A stretch of DNA of 16,048 nucleotides from CAZXMB01 sp964641715. GTDB taxonomy: Bacteria; Desulfobacterota; BSN033; UBA1163. The notes beneath the pieces were generated by a model that was given only the letters and a program-made list of their open reading frames with translations, had not been told where the DNA came from and searched no databases. Both the position numbers and the translations under genes were made by a program. The DNA lies in NCBI GenBank assembly GCA_964641715.1, contig CAZXMB010000063.1:1-16048 (forward strand), written 5' to 3'. This document shows, piece after piece, positions 5,379-13,660 of the stretch. Position 1 is the first letter of the stretch. Every line of letters starts with the position of its first letter.

Positions 5379-6782
5379 CTATGTTTTCTCACCCAATGGC
5401 CTCATGCGTGGCCTCTTCATCCTCCCCACCAGTTCCCACAGGGGACCCCGGACCTGAAATCTCCTGATCTGTTCCATCAAGTTCCGGGTGATATTGATCT
5501 CCAGCCCGGGAACGATCCAGTTTTTTCTCTTTAACGCCTCCTCCAGGACGATCTCCTTTAACCTCTCTCCCAGCAGGGGAGAGAGATAAAAGTGAGGATA
5601 GATGAGATTCGTATCCTTCTGGATGATCCCCTGAGAAAGGGCCATCTCTTTTAGCTCTGTCCCCGGATAGATCCGGATGCCTAACATCACAATGACCGCC
5701 GTGGGATCGAGCTGATCCATCAACTGGAAAGACTCTTCAATCGTCTTTTCATCTTCTCCGGGTCCACCGAAGAGGAGGTAATGGCAGTGGTTAACCTCCA
5801 ATTTTGAACAGAGCTCTGAGGATCGGATGATCTCCTCTCTGGTGAAGGACTTTCTGTAACTCTTAAGCATTCGTAAAGATCCTGAATCCGTTCCGAATTC
5901 AATTCCGGCGCATCCCGCCTCTTTCATCCATTTTAAAAGCTCCTCAGACAGAAAACCCGGATGAACGAAGGCGCTCCATCTGATCTTCAGTTTCTCTCGA
6001 ACGATCTCCCTGCATAAGGCCTCTGCATAGGGGGGAGGATAATTGAAGATGTCATCGACAAAGTAGATATAATCCGCCCCCTCCTCACCAATGAGCTGGC
6101 GAATCTCCCCGGCGACCTCCTCCACCTTTCGGAGCCTCACCTCTTTGCCTTCGAGAAGAGGGTAAGTGCAGTAAATACAGGAGAAGGGGCAGCCCCGCTT
6201 CGTCTGGAGGTTCACCATCCCCCCTTCCTTCAGGTATTGCCCTGTTTTAAACAGGGAACGATCAGGAGTTGAAATGAAGGTAGCCCTGGCTCCTCCTCTC
6301 ATGGAAGGGACCGGTTCTCCTTTGATGAGGAGATGGGGAAGCGGAGAGAGGGGATTCTTTTTTTCAAGAGAGGTGATGAGCTGCAGGATCGCCTCTTCGC
6401 CCTCTCCGATAATTCCAAAATCGACATTGAGATGTCTGAAAAGCTCTCCGGGGGCCAGAGAGAATCCTGATCCACCGAGGATCAATTTCGATGAGGAGAA
6501 TTGACGGCAGTGAAAAATCACCTCTTCCACTTCTTGAAGATAGGAAATCGATGCAGGAAAGGTCAGGTTATCTAAATTTCTTAAAGACAGTCCGATGAGC
6601 TCGGGTTGAAACCTGAGGAGGACTTCTTTTAATTCGCCCGAAACATTTTGAGAAAAGCAGAGGTCCATGACCTCAATCGAATGCCCCTTCCCGCTCAATG
6701 CCCTCGCAATATAGGCCAGCCCCAAGGGAAAGACCGGGGAGGGCATTCGTTCACGATTGACGGAGATGAGAAGAATCTTCAT
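5379..6782 (-). CDS. B12-binding-type radical SAM enzyme (third in the operon)
   Basis: The 467-residue protein has an N-terminal Rossmann-like cobalamin-binding-type domain (M-K-I-L-L-I-S-V-N, then L-I-L-G-G-S-G-F-S and G-I-I-G-E-G-E-E-A near 125-135). It is followed by a radical SAM barrel with G-C-P-F-S-C-I-Y-C, Cys198, Cys202 and Cys205 binding a [4Fe-4S] cluster. The D-x-H-x-x-G cobalamin-ligand motif is absent, as in many class B enzymes. Start at ATG 6782; a TTG one codon earlier is also possible. The C-terminus is basic (V-G-R-M-K-R-P-R-M-R-P). Such enzymes typically methylate or rearrange unactivated carbons. With ACP and lipid-type genes alongside, the substrate is plausibly an acyl chain, but this is inference. 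Confidence 0.9.
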   Translation of the reverse strand: MKILLISVNRERMPSPVFPLGLAYIARALSGKGHSIEVMDLCFSQNVSGELKEVLLRFQPELIGLSLRNLDNLTFPASISYLQEVEEVIFHCRQFSSSKLILGGSGFSLAPGELFRHLNVDFGIIGEGEEAILQLITSLEKKNPLSPLPHLLIKGEPVPSMRGGARATFISTPDRSLFKTGQYLKEGGMVNLQTKRGCPFSCIYCTYPLLEGKEVRLRKVEEVAGEIRQLIGEEGADYIYFVDDIFNYPPPYAEALCREIVREKLKIRWSAFVHPGFLSEELLKWMKEAGCAGIEFGTDSGSLRMLKSYRKSFTREEIIRSSELCSKLEVNHCHYLLFGGPGEDEKTIEESFQLMDQLDPTAVIVMLGIRIYPGTELKEMALSQGIIQKDTNLIYPHFYLSPLLGERLKEIVLEEALKRKNWIVPGLEINITRNLMEQIRRFQVRGPLWELVGRMKRPRMRPLGEKT

Positions 6783-6930
6783 CAATTAAATTCCAATCAC
6801 CAAATTTCAAGTTCCAAATAAGCTCCAATAACCAATCAATAAATGTAAACAAAAAAACCTTATTTGGTTATTGGCGTTTGGATCATTGGTGATTATCTGA
6901 TTATTGGGAATTGGGTATTGGGATTTCCTC
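6783..6930. repeat. Heptad-periodic intergenic tract forming a long imperfect hairpin
   Basis: The left part repeats a roughly 7-base word of the type AATTCCA, ATCACCA, AATTTCA, AGTTCCA. The right part carries the complementary words (TTGGTTA, TTGGCGT, TTGGATC, TTGGTGA), and CCAATAACCAA on the left matches TTGGTTATTGG on the right. The tract enters the 3' end of the neighbouring radical SAM gene, whose last residues P-I-P-N-S-Q are made of it. Confidence 0.7.
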
Positions 6931-8280
6931 ATTTTTAATCCTCCGGATCACCTCCATCTGGGCTCCCCGGAGGACGAAATTTGACATCAGAAAGAAGAAA
7001 AAGTGATTTCTGGGACCCCAAAGAAGGCGCTTCAGGATCGATCGGGGGGCACAGGTATATTTTTGTGCCCAGAGGTATCCGCGCTGAAGCTCATCCGGAT
7101 CCATCCTCTTCGGTCTGAAAACGACGTGACTCATGTCATAATGGGACCATTCGTTGTCCAATATCCTCCCCTCTGCTTCCAGCCTTTTTCGAAGGGGAGT
7201 CCCCGGAAACGGGGTTAAAATGGAGAAGGTGGGAATTTCAATATTTTGCTTCTGGACAAACCTGACCGTCTTCTCAAAGACAGCGGGGTCATCCTCGTCG
7301 AATCCGAAGATGAAGGAGGCCTGAATGCCGATCCGGTATCCCTGAATCGCTTTTACACCTTCCGAAAGTTCTTTGGCTGAGACGAATCGCTTGGAGGCAC
7401 CATTGAGGTTCTCCTGGGTAAGCGATTCGAAACCGATGAAGAGGGAGAGGCAGTTACTCTCCCGTGCCTTTCTCAAGAGCTCCTCATCTCGGGCAATCTG
7501 GATCGTTGCAAAACCCATCCATTTGACCTGATGGCGTTTAAAAATTTCAAAGAGGCCCAGGGCATGATCCCTCCGGGCCGTCGCATTATCATCCGCAAGA
7601 AAGAGATACTCCCCTTTTTTCCGAACGATGGCACGAAGCTCCTGATCCACTTCCTCAAGGGGCCGGAGCCGGTAGCGTTTCCCGTTGAGAATGGGGACAG
7701 AGCAGAATTCACATCGGTGGGGGCATCCCCGGGTCGTTTCGATCGTCTTGAAAAGGTAATGATGACGTTCGCTGAGAAGATCCCTCCTCGGAAAGGGAAG
7801 TCCCTTCAGATCGCACCAGGCTTCATTTCTATAAAAGGGTCTGAGCCTCCCCTCTTCGAAATCCCTCAGCAGTTGAGGGAGGATCCCTTCGGCCTCACCG
7901 ATGACCACCGCATCCGCATGTTCCCTGGCCTCCTCAGGAAGAAGGCCGGGATGAACCCCTCCTAAAATGACCCTGACCCCTCTGGCCCGAAAACGGTCCG
8001 CAATCTCATAGGCCCTTTTGATCACACAGGTAAGCCCGGTAATCCCGACCAGGTCCGCTTCAGCGCCGAAGTCAATCTCCTCCACCCCCTCATTGATGAT
8101 CCTGACTTCGTAACCCTCCGGAAAGTGGGCGGCAAGGACCGTGAGACCGAGGATGGGATAAGGGTAGAGGGTGTCGTTTGAATATTTGATCCCTCTCTCT
8201 CTGGGAAAGATGAGGAGAACCTTTTTCGATTTGCGATTTAGGATTTGCGATTTACGATTTAAATGATCGTGTTCACTCAC
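6901..8280 (-). CDS. B12-binding-type radical SAM enzyme (second in the operon)
   Basis: A 459-residue frame from a GTG at 8280. The N-terminal B12-binding-type domain shows V-L-L-I-F-P-R at 21-27, G-L-T-V-L-A-A-H-F near 45-53 and V-I-L-G-G-V-H-P-G-L-L-P-E-E-A at 104-118, then V-V-I-G-E-A-E-G. The radical SAM motif G-C-P-H-R-C-E-F-C gives Cys186, Cys190 and Cys193. No D-x-H-x-x-G motif is seen. The first 20 residues (N-R-K-S-Q-I-L-N-R-K-S-K-K) come from a heptad repeat tract, so the true start is uncertain; no ATG follows before the conserved domain. The last residues also come from repeat sequence. It probably acts with its two radical SAM neighbours on the same acyl or lipid substrate. Confidence 0.88.
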   Translation of the reverse strand: MSEHDHLNRKSQILNRKSKKVLLIFPRERGIKYSNDTLYPYPILGLTVLAAHFPEGYEVRIINEGVEEIDFGAEADLVGITGLTCVIKRAYEIADRFRARGVRVILGGVHPGLLPEEAREHADAVVIGEAEGILPQLLRDFEEGRLRPFYRNEAWCDLKGLPFPRRDLLSERHHYLFKTIETTRGCPHRCEFCSVPILNGKRYRLRPLEEVDQELRAIVRKKGEYLFLADDNATARRDHALGLFEIFKRHQVKWMGFATIQIARDEELLRKARESNCLSLFIGFESLTQENLNGASKRFVSAKELSEGVKAIQGYRIGIQASFIFGFDEDDPAVFEKTVRFVQKQNIEIPTFSILTPFPGTPLRKRLEAEGRILDNEWSHYDMSHVVFRPKRMDPDELQRGYLWAQKYTCAPRSILKRLLWGPRNHFFFFLMSNFVLRGAQMEVIRRIKNEEIPIPNSQ

Positions 8281-8350
8281 AGCTTTCTGCTTTCTGCCCT
8301 CTATGTTCTATTTTCATCCCTCGTCCTTCGTCCATCGTTCATCGTCAATC
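8227..8350. repeat. Heptad-periodic tracts between radical SAM genes 1 and 2
   Basis: Read on the - strand, 8227-8261 repeats AAATCGT, AAATCGC, AAATCCT, AAATCGC, AAATCGA. The stretch at 8281-8350 repeats GACGATG, AACGATG, GACGAAG, GACGAGG and then GCAGAAA twice. The period is seven throughout, but the repeated word differs from tract to tract. The first tract is translated as the N-terminus of the neighbouring protein if the GTG start is right. Confidence 0.75.
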
Positions 8351-9763
8351 TAAATTCGGTTGCTTCCAGGGCCTCTTCGTCGCATTCTCCCAGACATACC
8401 GGAGGATGAGACGGTAGGCCATCCGTTTGAACGGATTGGGATTGAAAAAGGCCCCAAGAAGGATCCTCGGCTGGGTATAATATTTTTTCAGATAGGCCCT
8501 CTGGAGCTGGTGGACCTCCTCGGCGGACAGAAACTTCGTGTCCATGACAGGATGCATGAAGTCATATTTTCCGAAATCCCTTTCCCTGATCCTCTCCAAT
8601 CTTTCCGCTTCCTCAAAGTACCTCGTTCCGGGCAAAGGGGTCGTCATCGTGAGGATCAAAAAATCGCTCTGCTTTTTGATAAACCGAAAGACCTCTTTTA
8701 AGGTCTCTTCGGAGTCATTCCAGTCCCCGAACATGAGATTGGCCATCACCATGATCCCGTTCCTTCGGAGAATATCAATGGCCTTCTGGGCGATGTCCCT
8801 CGATTGCTGTTTCTCATACCGGTTAAGCACATCGGGGTGAATGCTCTCTATCCCCAGCATCACCTCATAGAGACCGAGACGCTTCATCTCTGGGATGAGG
8901 TCTTCATCTCGAATAATATCCTTGATTCGTGACTGAAACCAGAAATGGACATGAAGGCCTGATTTCCCCAGCTCGTCGAGAAACTCCTCCATCCGCTTCC
9001 GGCTCCAGTTGAACGTATTTTCATTAAAGACGAAGAGGCTCTTTCCATATCTCCGGTGGAGGTGGGAAATCTCCTCCACCACCTTCCTCCCGCTTCGTCC
9101 CCTCCAGAGGCTGTCCCAGAATCTCGCCTCCGAACAGTATGCGCAATGATCTCCGCAGCCCCGGCTGGTAGAAAGGCCAAAGGCCTTCCTTCCCATCCCA
9201 TGCCAGTAATAGGCATCGCTCTCCATATCAATGAGATGGTAAGCGGGAAAAGGGAGGGAATCTAAATTAAGGATGGGAGGTTGCCTCTCATTGAGGATAA
9301 CCTCTCCATCGTTCAGGAAGGCAATCCCCTTTAATTCTTTCCCATTTCCTCCACCCGAGAGGGTCTTCAAAAGCTGAAGAAAGGCCAGCTCTCCTTCACC
9401 CAAGACAATATAGTCGAGCTCCCTGACCTCCTCGAGAATGGGTTTGGCCATCAGGGTGAAGTGGCTTCCTCCTGCTACGAGGATGGCCCGGGGGGAGAGC
9501 TTTCGAGAAAGATGAATGGTCTGGATAGCTTCCGGGGAGAGACAGGTCGCAGAGCAGGTAATCCCGATCACATCTGCTTTGGATGCGGAAATCAGACGGG
9601 GCAGGCTCTCCCAGGGGTTCGCAAGAGCTGTGGCATCAATGATCAGGACCTCGATCCCTTCTCCCTCCAGATAGGCGGATAACTGGAGAAGCCCGAATGA
9701 GGGAGCCCACATTCGAAGGCCCGGAAAGATCCGGTGGGGAGGATCGATCAGAAGAACCTTCAT
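8345..9763 (-). CDS. B12-binding-type radical SAM enzyme (first in the operon)
   Basis: The 472-residue protein starts M-K-V-L-L-I-D-P-P, a standard opening for cobalamin-binding-domain radical SAM enzymes. The B12-type domain continues through I-L-V-A-G-G-S-H-F at 94-102 and Y-I-V-L-G-E-G-E at 118-125. The cluster-binding motif R-G-C-G-D-H-C-A-Y-C gives Cys203, Cys207 and Cys210. The barrel continues with V-M-L-G-I-E-S and M-V-M-A-N-L-M-F-G-D. A D-x-H-x-x-G ligand motif is absent. The C-terminal 70 residues are rich in aromatic and basic residues (Y-L-K-K-Y-Y, F-K-R-M-A-Y-R-L-I-L-R-Y) and may contact a membrane or an acyl carrier. Start ATG is clear; about 67 bases of repeat tract separate it from the thioesterase gene. 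Confidence 0.9.
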   Translation of the reverse strand: MKVLLIDPPHRIFPGLRMWAPSFGLLQLSAYLEGEGIEVLIIDATALANPWESLPRLISASKADVIGITCSATCLSPEAIQTIHLSRKLSPRAILVAGGSHFTLMAKPILEEVRELDYIVLGEGELAFLQLLKTLSGGGNGKELKGIAFLNDGEVILNERQPPILNLDSLPFPAYHLIDMESDAYYWHGMGRKAFGLSTSRGCGDHCAYCSEARFWDSLWRGRSGRKVVEEISHLHRRYGKSLFVFNENTFNWSRKRMEEFLDELGKSGLHVHFWFQSRIKDIIRDEDLIPEMKRLGLYEVMLGIESIHPDVLNRYEKQQSRDIAQKAIDILRRNGIMVMANLMFGDWNDSEETLKEVFRFIKKQSDFLILTMTTPLPGTRYFEEAERLERIRERDFGKYDFMHPVMDTKFLSAEEVHQLQRAYLKKYYTQPRILLGAFFNPNPFKRMAYRLILRYVWENATKRPWKQPNLD

Positions 9764-9830
9764 ACGATTTCAGATTGTGGATTTTGGATTGCGGATTTTA
9801 AACTCCGAACTCGAAGCTCCGAACTTATAT
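9764..9830. repeat. Heptad-periodic intergenic tract
   Basis: On the - strand the gap reads GTTCGGA, GCTTCGA, GTTCGGA, GTTTAAA, ATCCGCA, ATCCAAA, ATCCACA, ATCTGAA: a 7-base period with changing words. It fills nearly the whole space between the thioesterase and radical SAM genes. Confidence 0.7.
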
Positions 9831-10253
9831 TTATACCTCCAGATACTTCCTCATCTCTTCAATCTTCTCAAGGACATCAGGAGGGACGCGATAGAGAAGA
9901 CTCCCATTGAGATCGGTCAGGACATGGGTGGTTGAACCTGTGGCCGATATCCTCCCATTTCCCTTCTGCACAATTCGGTAATGGAAGATCAGCTTGGCCA
10001 CCTCTGTCCTTTCCAGGGTCGTCTGGATGATGAGGGAATCCCCGAATCGAGCGGGTTGCTTGAACTCGCAACGGAGGGCCACCACAGGAGCAAGAAGGCC
10101 CTTCTCCTTGAGCTGAAAAGGTCCCAGGCCGAAGAGCTCGGTCAGCTCATTTCGTCCCACCTCAAACCATCCCGTATAGTGACCGTGCCAGACCATCCCA
10201 TAGGGATCCACCTCATAGAACCGCACCTGAAGAAGGGTCTCGTGGTACCGCAT
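9831..10253 (-). CDS. YbgC-like hotdog-fold acyl thioesterase (4HBT family)
   Basis: The enzyme would hydrolyse an acyl-CoA or acyl-ACP thioester. It has 140 residues, normal for the family. The catalytic segment is V-D-P-Y-G-M-V-W-H-G-H-Y at residues 15-26, with Asp16 matching the conserved Asp of 4-hydroxybenzoyl-CoA thioesterase relatives (D-x-x-G-x-V). A central helix (W-F-E-V-G-R-N-E-L-T-E-L-F-G) and strands such as L-R-C-E-F-K-Q-P-A-R-F-G-D complete the fold. The ATG at 10253 follows the stop of the FabD-like gene by one base, so translation is likely coupled. In this context it may release a finished acyl chain from the ACP or remove wrong ones. Confidence 0.88.
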   Translation of the reverse strand: MRYHETLLQVRFYEVDPYGMVWHGHYTGWFEVGRNELTELFGLGPFQLKEKGLLAPVVALRCEFKQPARFGDSLIIQTTLERTEVAKLIFHYRIVQKGNGRISATGSTTHVLTDLNGSLLYRVPPDVLEKIEEMRKYLEV

Positions 10254-10254
10254 C

Positions 10255-11181
10255 TCACCCTCCTGATGAAAGGCACTCCTCTGCGGGGAAGGCCTCCACT
10301 TCCCGGTTGATCCACCGGATCAGCTTTGAGAGGGTCGCCTCTCCCCCCACTTCGACAAATTGGCGAACACCCTCCTGAACCAGTTTCTCCACGCATCGCA
10401 CCCAGTAGACCGGCCGGGCGATCTCTTCGGAGAGAAAATCCTTGACCTCCCCTCTCTTGAGAGGCCGGACAGTCCAGTGATTGAGGATAGGATACCCGAG
10501 GGGTCTGATCTCGATCTCCCTCAGGAGATCCATGATCTTTCCTCTCAGATGGGAAAGGGAGGGGGAGTGAAGGGCAGTATTAAAGGAAAGCCTATTTGCA
10601 GCGATGGCTTTCCGGGAGAGGGCAAGCCCAATGGCCTTTTGAACCCCTTCCGCCTCTCCTGAGATTACATAGTGCATCGAACCATTATAGTTGGCAATCA
10701 CCAGATGATAGCCATCGAGATCATTCAGGATCTTATGAACCTCCTCGAGGCTAAGGCCGATGACGCTCGCCATCGCCCCTGGGCAAAGGGCCCCTTCCTC
10801 CTGAAGGAGCTTGCCAATCGACCGGGTGATGAAAAGCCCTTCCTCAAAGGTGATCGCCCCCGAAGCTGCCAGGGCCCCATAGATCCCCATACTGTGTTCC
10901 GCGAGAATATCCGGAATCCATCCCCTCTCGAGGAGCCGATGAAAATGGAAAAAGGAGAGGAGATAGGTGGCCATTTGAAGTTTGAGAGGAAGGTCCTCCT
11001 CTTTCTCTTCCCCTCGGCTAAAGTACGAAGAAGGATCAAACTCCTTCTGTGTTTCCACCCGATCCAATAATGCCATGAAGGAGGGATCTCTTCCAAGAGG
11101 GTGGCGGTCCTCAAGGAGAGGCCTCTCCTGAAGCTGACCGGGAAAGCAGACAGCGATCTTTCCGTTAGGCCTCATCCTCAC
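10255..11181 (-). CDS. FabD-like acyltransferase with an altered substrate pocket
   Basis: The 308-residue protein has the fold of malonyl-CoA:ACP transacylase. F-P-G-Q lies near 13-16; the nucleophile motif is E-H-S-M-G with Ser97 (usual form G-H-S-x-G); and His205 in A-L-H-S-P is the catalytic partner. In a gap-free alignment from the nucleophile, the place of E. coli FabD Arg117, which binds the malonyl carboxylate, holds an isoleucine; an Arg stands two residues earlier. This suggests a substrate other than malonyl, such as a plain or branched acyl group, unless the shifted Arg does the job. The GTG start overlaps the ACP stop by four bases (GTGA); an ATG two codons on is also possible. 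It should load the ACP encoded just before it. Confidence 0.85.
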   Translation of the reverse strand: MRMRPNGKIAVCFPGQLQERPLLEDRHPLGRDPSFMALLDRVETQKEFDPSSYFSRGEEKEEDLPLKLQMATYLLSFFHFHRLLERGWIPDILAEHSMGIYGALAASGAITFEEGLFITRSIGKLLQEEGALCPGAMASVIGLSLEEVHKILNDLDGYHLVIANYNGSMHYVISGEAEGVQKAIGLALSRKAIAANRLSFNTALHSPSLSHLRGKIMDLLREIEIRPLGYPILNHWTVRPLKRGEVKDFLSEEIARPVYWVRCVEKLVQEGVRQFVEVGGEATLSKLIRWINREVEAFPAEECLSSGG

Positions 11182-11450
11182 GCCTTTGCCTGATGTTCCG
11201 AAACATAGTCGGCCATCGTCCTCACAGATTGAAAAACCTTTTTCCCAACCTCCGCATCCGGAATGATGACGCCAAACTCTTTCTCCAAACCCAAAACCAG
11301 TTCAAGGGCATCGATGGAATCCAGGCCGAGCCCTTCCCCGAAGAGAGGGGCATCCGTCTCAATCATTTCAGGGGTTAAGTCAACCAGTTTTAGCCGATCG
11401 ATGATCAAATGCTTGATTTTTCCGATCAGATCATTGTTCAGTTCAGCCAT
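11178..11450 (-). CDS. Acyl carrier protein
   Basis: The 90-residue acidic protein has the phosphopantetheine attachment motif G-L-D-S-I-D-A-L-E-L with Ser45. The preceding P-L-F-G-E-G-L and the following L-G-L-E-K-E-F-G are typical of ACPs from specialised type II systems, such as aryl polyene clusters, more than of housekeeping AcpP. Start ATG has AGGAG four to five bases upstream. It overlaps the FabD-like gene by four bases, so the two are probably made together. It is the natural carrier for the chain handled by the reductase, acyltransferase, thioesterase and perhaps the radical SAM enzymes of this run. Confidence 0.93.
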   Translation of the reverse strand: MAELNNDLIGKIKHLIIDRLKLVDLTPEMIETDAPLFGEGLGLDSIDALELVLGLEKEFGVIIPDAEVGKKVFQSVRTMADYVSEHQAKA

Positions 11451-11552
11451 CCTTCTCCTCTTCCTGTTTCAAAATTTAAAGGATCCCGGGATTCAATGGT
11501 TCAAGACTTATTTGTTTTTATTTGGTCGCCTGAATCCCCGACACCTTGCTAA

Positions 11553-12461
11553 TCAATCCCAATAGGAATAAAAATTATACCATTGATCCGGGTATTTTTC
11601 GATATATTCCTCAAATTTCTTAACCAGTACCCTCATGCCCTCTTGGATCACTGCTTCCCGGTCCTCCCTCGAAGAGGAATCAAAATAGATTGGGGCTTCG
11701 ATCACACCCCGATATCTCCAGCTCCTTTCCATGACCACAAAGACCGGCAGGACCGGGGCACCGGTCGCCATCGCGATGATTGCGACCCCGATGGGAAACG
11801 GGGTTCTCTTCCCGAAGAACTCAAAATCCATTGTCTTCTGAGTCTCAATCCGATCTCCCAACATCGCCACGATCTCATTCTCTTTTAGTGCCTTGACCGC
11901 ATCCAAAATGGCCATGGGAGAATCATCCCCCGGGTTGATATAGATATTCCTGATCCGTCTTCTCCTCCTCAGTTCCTCCCTGAAGGATTTAATCCCCTGA
12001 TCTTTCTCGTCGAGGGTCAGGACATTGAGCTTTCCGCCCTTAAACGAGAAGAGGAGTCCTCCCATTTCCCAGTTTCCGAGGTGGGGAGTGATGCAGATGG
12101 CACCCTTTCCTCTTTGAAGTGCCTCGATCATATGATCTCCACCGACTTCCTCTTCTACCCATTCACTTTTATTGGAGGAATGGACCCGGTGCATGACCAT
12201 GTAGTCCAGTAAATACTGGCCGTAATTTTGAAAAGTCCTCCGGGTCAAAACCTCCATCTCTTCTCTTGACCATCTCCCCCTGCTGACCCCCTCGATATTC
12301 CTCCGGACAGATTCTCTTGTCTTCGGCATCAAAAGACAGAAGAGAGTCCCTATCACCACACTGAAAAACTTCTGGGCCGGACGGGGAATAAGCGTCGAAC
12401 AGAATTGAAAGAAGAAGAGGTAGATGAACCGGTAGACCGGCAATCGGCTGCGCTCCGCCAT
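11553..12461 (-). CDS. LpxL/HtrB-type lysophospholipid acyltransferase
   Basis: This membrane-associated enzyme would move an acyl chain from an ACP or CoA donor to a lipid acceptor. From ATG 12461 it has 302 residues; this start follows AAAGGAGAG at good distance, while a longer frame opening at 12506 does not. A hydrophobic N-terminus (F-I-Y-L-F-F-F-Q-F-C-S-T-L-I) suggests a membrane anchor. The catalytic H-x(4)-E motif is H-L-G-N-W-E at residues 127-132. L-G-D-R-I-E and F-F-G-K-R-T-P-F-P-I-G-V-A are the typical downstream blocks of the LpxL/HtrB family. The gene lies in the middle of an ACP-containing run, so it is the likely exit step that fixes the special acyl chain in a membrane lipid. 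It could also be a lipid A acyltransferase. Confidence 0.88.
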   Translation of the reverse strand: MAERSRLPVYRFIYLFFFQFCSTLIPRPAQKFFSVVIGTLFCLLMPKTRESVRRNIEGVSRGRWSREEMEVLTRRTFQNYGQYLLDYMVMHRVHSSNKSEWVEEEVGGDHMIEALQRGKGAICITPHLGNWEMGGLLFSFKGGKLNVLTLDEKDQGIKSFREELRRRRRIRNIYINPGDDSPMAILDAVKALKENEIVAMLGDRIETQKTMDFEFFGKRTPFPIGVAIIAMATGAPVLPVFVVMERSWRYRGVIEAPIYFDSSSREDREAVIQEGMRVLVKKFEEYIEKYPDQWYNFYSYWD

Positions 12462-12606
12462 GTTCAACCACTCTCCTTTACCTGACGCATCAGATGTTCC
12501 AAACAACCAGCAAGAAAGAGAATACCAAGAGGCGGGAATTGGACACCTACCGCCTTAAGGATTCCGGATGGGGGAGGATTGAGAAGCAAGATTTGCATAG
12601 AAAGAG

Positions 12607-13599
12607 TTACGGCTGCGAGTCGGAGCGACCTGAGCCTGTCGAAGGGTGGAGGATATCAGGAGACTTCCGATACCTTTCGCAGAGGTCTCCCCAGCAGGCA
12701 ACCACCTGATCGCTGACCAGGAGTTGAACCACCTCACACTGGTTTCCGCATTCATTGCACTCAAATCCCCGGGTGAAACAGGATTTCCGCAACAATTCAA
12801 AACCCTTAAATTGAGTCTTCATGGGCCTGGCTCTCCGGGCCAGCTTGGCAGCACCAATGGCACCCATGATGCCATAGGATTCCGGAATGATGAGCCCGAT
12901 CCCCAGCTCCGCCTCGAGTGCCTTCCGTATGCCACGGTTGGCTGCCACCCCTCCCTGAAAGACGATGGGGGGGAGGATCTCCTTGCCCCGGCAAACATTA
13001 TTCAAATAGTTCTTCACCAGGGAATCACAGAGCCCTCCGATGATATCCTCCACGGAGTGCCCGATCTGCTGTTTATGAATCATATCCGTTTCTGCAAAGA
13101 CCGTACACCGGCCTGCAACCCGAACGGGGTGTTCTGCCTTTAAGGCAAGATCCCCGAAGGTTTCAATGGAGATTCCCAAACGCGAAGCCTGCTGGTCCAA
13201 AAAAGAACCTGTCCCTGCAGCACAGACGGTATTCATGGAAAAATCGACGACCACCCCGTGTCGCAAAACAATGACCTTGGAATCCTGTCCTCCTATTTCG
13301 AAGATCGTCTTCGCTTCGGGAAACAACTCGATCACGGCGATGGAATGTGCGGTGATCTCATTCTTGATGAGGTCAGCCCCTACCAGATAAGCGGCCAGGT
13401 GCCGGGCGCTCCCGGTGGTCGCCACTCCGTTGATGGAAAGATCGGTTCCCAGTTGAGACCCGATCATCTCCAGTCCCCTCTGGATCGCCTCGAGAGGACG
13501 GCCACTGTTTCTGAGATAGACCCTGGCGATGACCTCATCCCTTTCATTGATCACCGCCATCTTGGTCGTGATCGATCCGACATCAATCCCTAAGTACAT
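12607..13599 (-). CDS. BadF/HgdC-type ATPase, activator of a 2-hydroxyacyl-CoA dehydratase-like enzyme
   Basis: The family uses ATP to push one electron at very low potential from a [4Fe-4S] cluster held between two subunits into a partner enzyme. In 330 residues the ASKHA phosphate-binding motif is G-I-D-V-G-S-I-T-T-K at 4-13, with G-G-Q-D-S-K at 103-108. The two cluster cysteines are Cys126 (T-V-C-A-A-G-T-G) and Cys165 (G-R-C-T-V-F-A-E-T-D-M). F-Q-G-G-V-A-A-N-R-G is the adenosine motif. Beyond the usual end at about residue 255 there is a Cys-rich extension: Cys274, 281, 284, 288, 302 and 307. The last dozen residues (P-S-T-G-S-G-R-S-D-S-Q-P) are encoded by a dispersed repeat. The two DUF2229 proteins encoded upstream are its likely partners. 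The enzyme is oxygen-sensitive, which implies an anaerobe. Confidence 0.9.
   Translation of the reverse strand: MYLGIDVGSITTKMAVINERDEVIARVYLRNSGRPLEAIQRGLEMIGSQLGTDLSINGVATTGSARHLAAYLVGADLIKNEITAHSIAVIELFPEAKTIFEIGGQDSKVIVLRHGVVVDFSMNTVCAAGTGSFLDQQASRLGISIETFGDLALKAEHPVRVAGRCTVFAETDMIHKQQIGHSVEDIIGGLCDSLVKNYLNNVCRGKEILPPIVFQGGVAANRGIRKALEAELGIGLIIPESYGIMGAIGAAKLARRARPMKTQFKGFELLRKSCFTRGFECNECGNQCEVVQLLVSDQVVACWGDLCERYRKSPDILHPSTGSGRSDSQP
12629..12645 (+). repeat. CCTGAGCCTGTCGAAGG repeat word inside the activase 3' end
   Basis: This 17-base word has the look of the widespread palindromic repeat family built on CCTGAG and TCGAAGG; I know it as frequent between genes in many bacterial genomes. 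Here it falls within the last codons of the activase gene, so the reading frame ends in repeat sequence rather than conserved protein. Confidence 0.45.
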
Positions 13600-13660
13600 T
13601 GCGAACTTTCTCCGTGAATCAAATCTCTCGCCTTCAATGACTGATTACCAATACGGGTCA

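Noticed and set aside
7531..7965. 144-codon + strand frame within the second radical SAM gene
   Set aside because: It is antisense to conserved coding sequence and resembles nothing; purine-rich coding on the - strand favours such shadows here.
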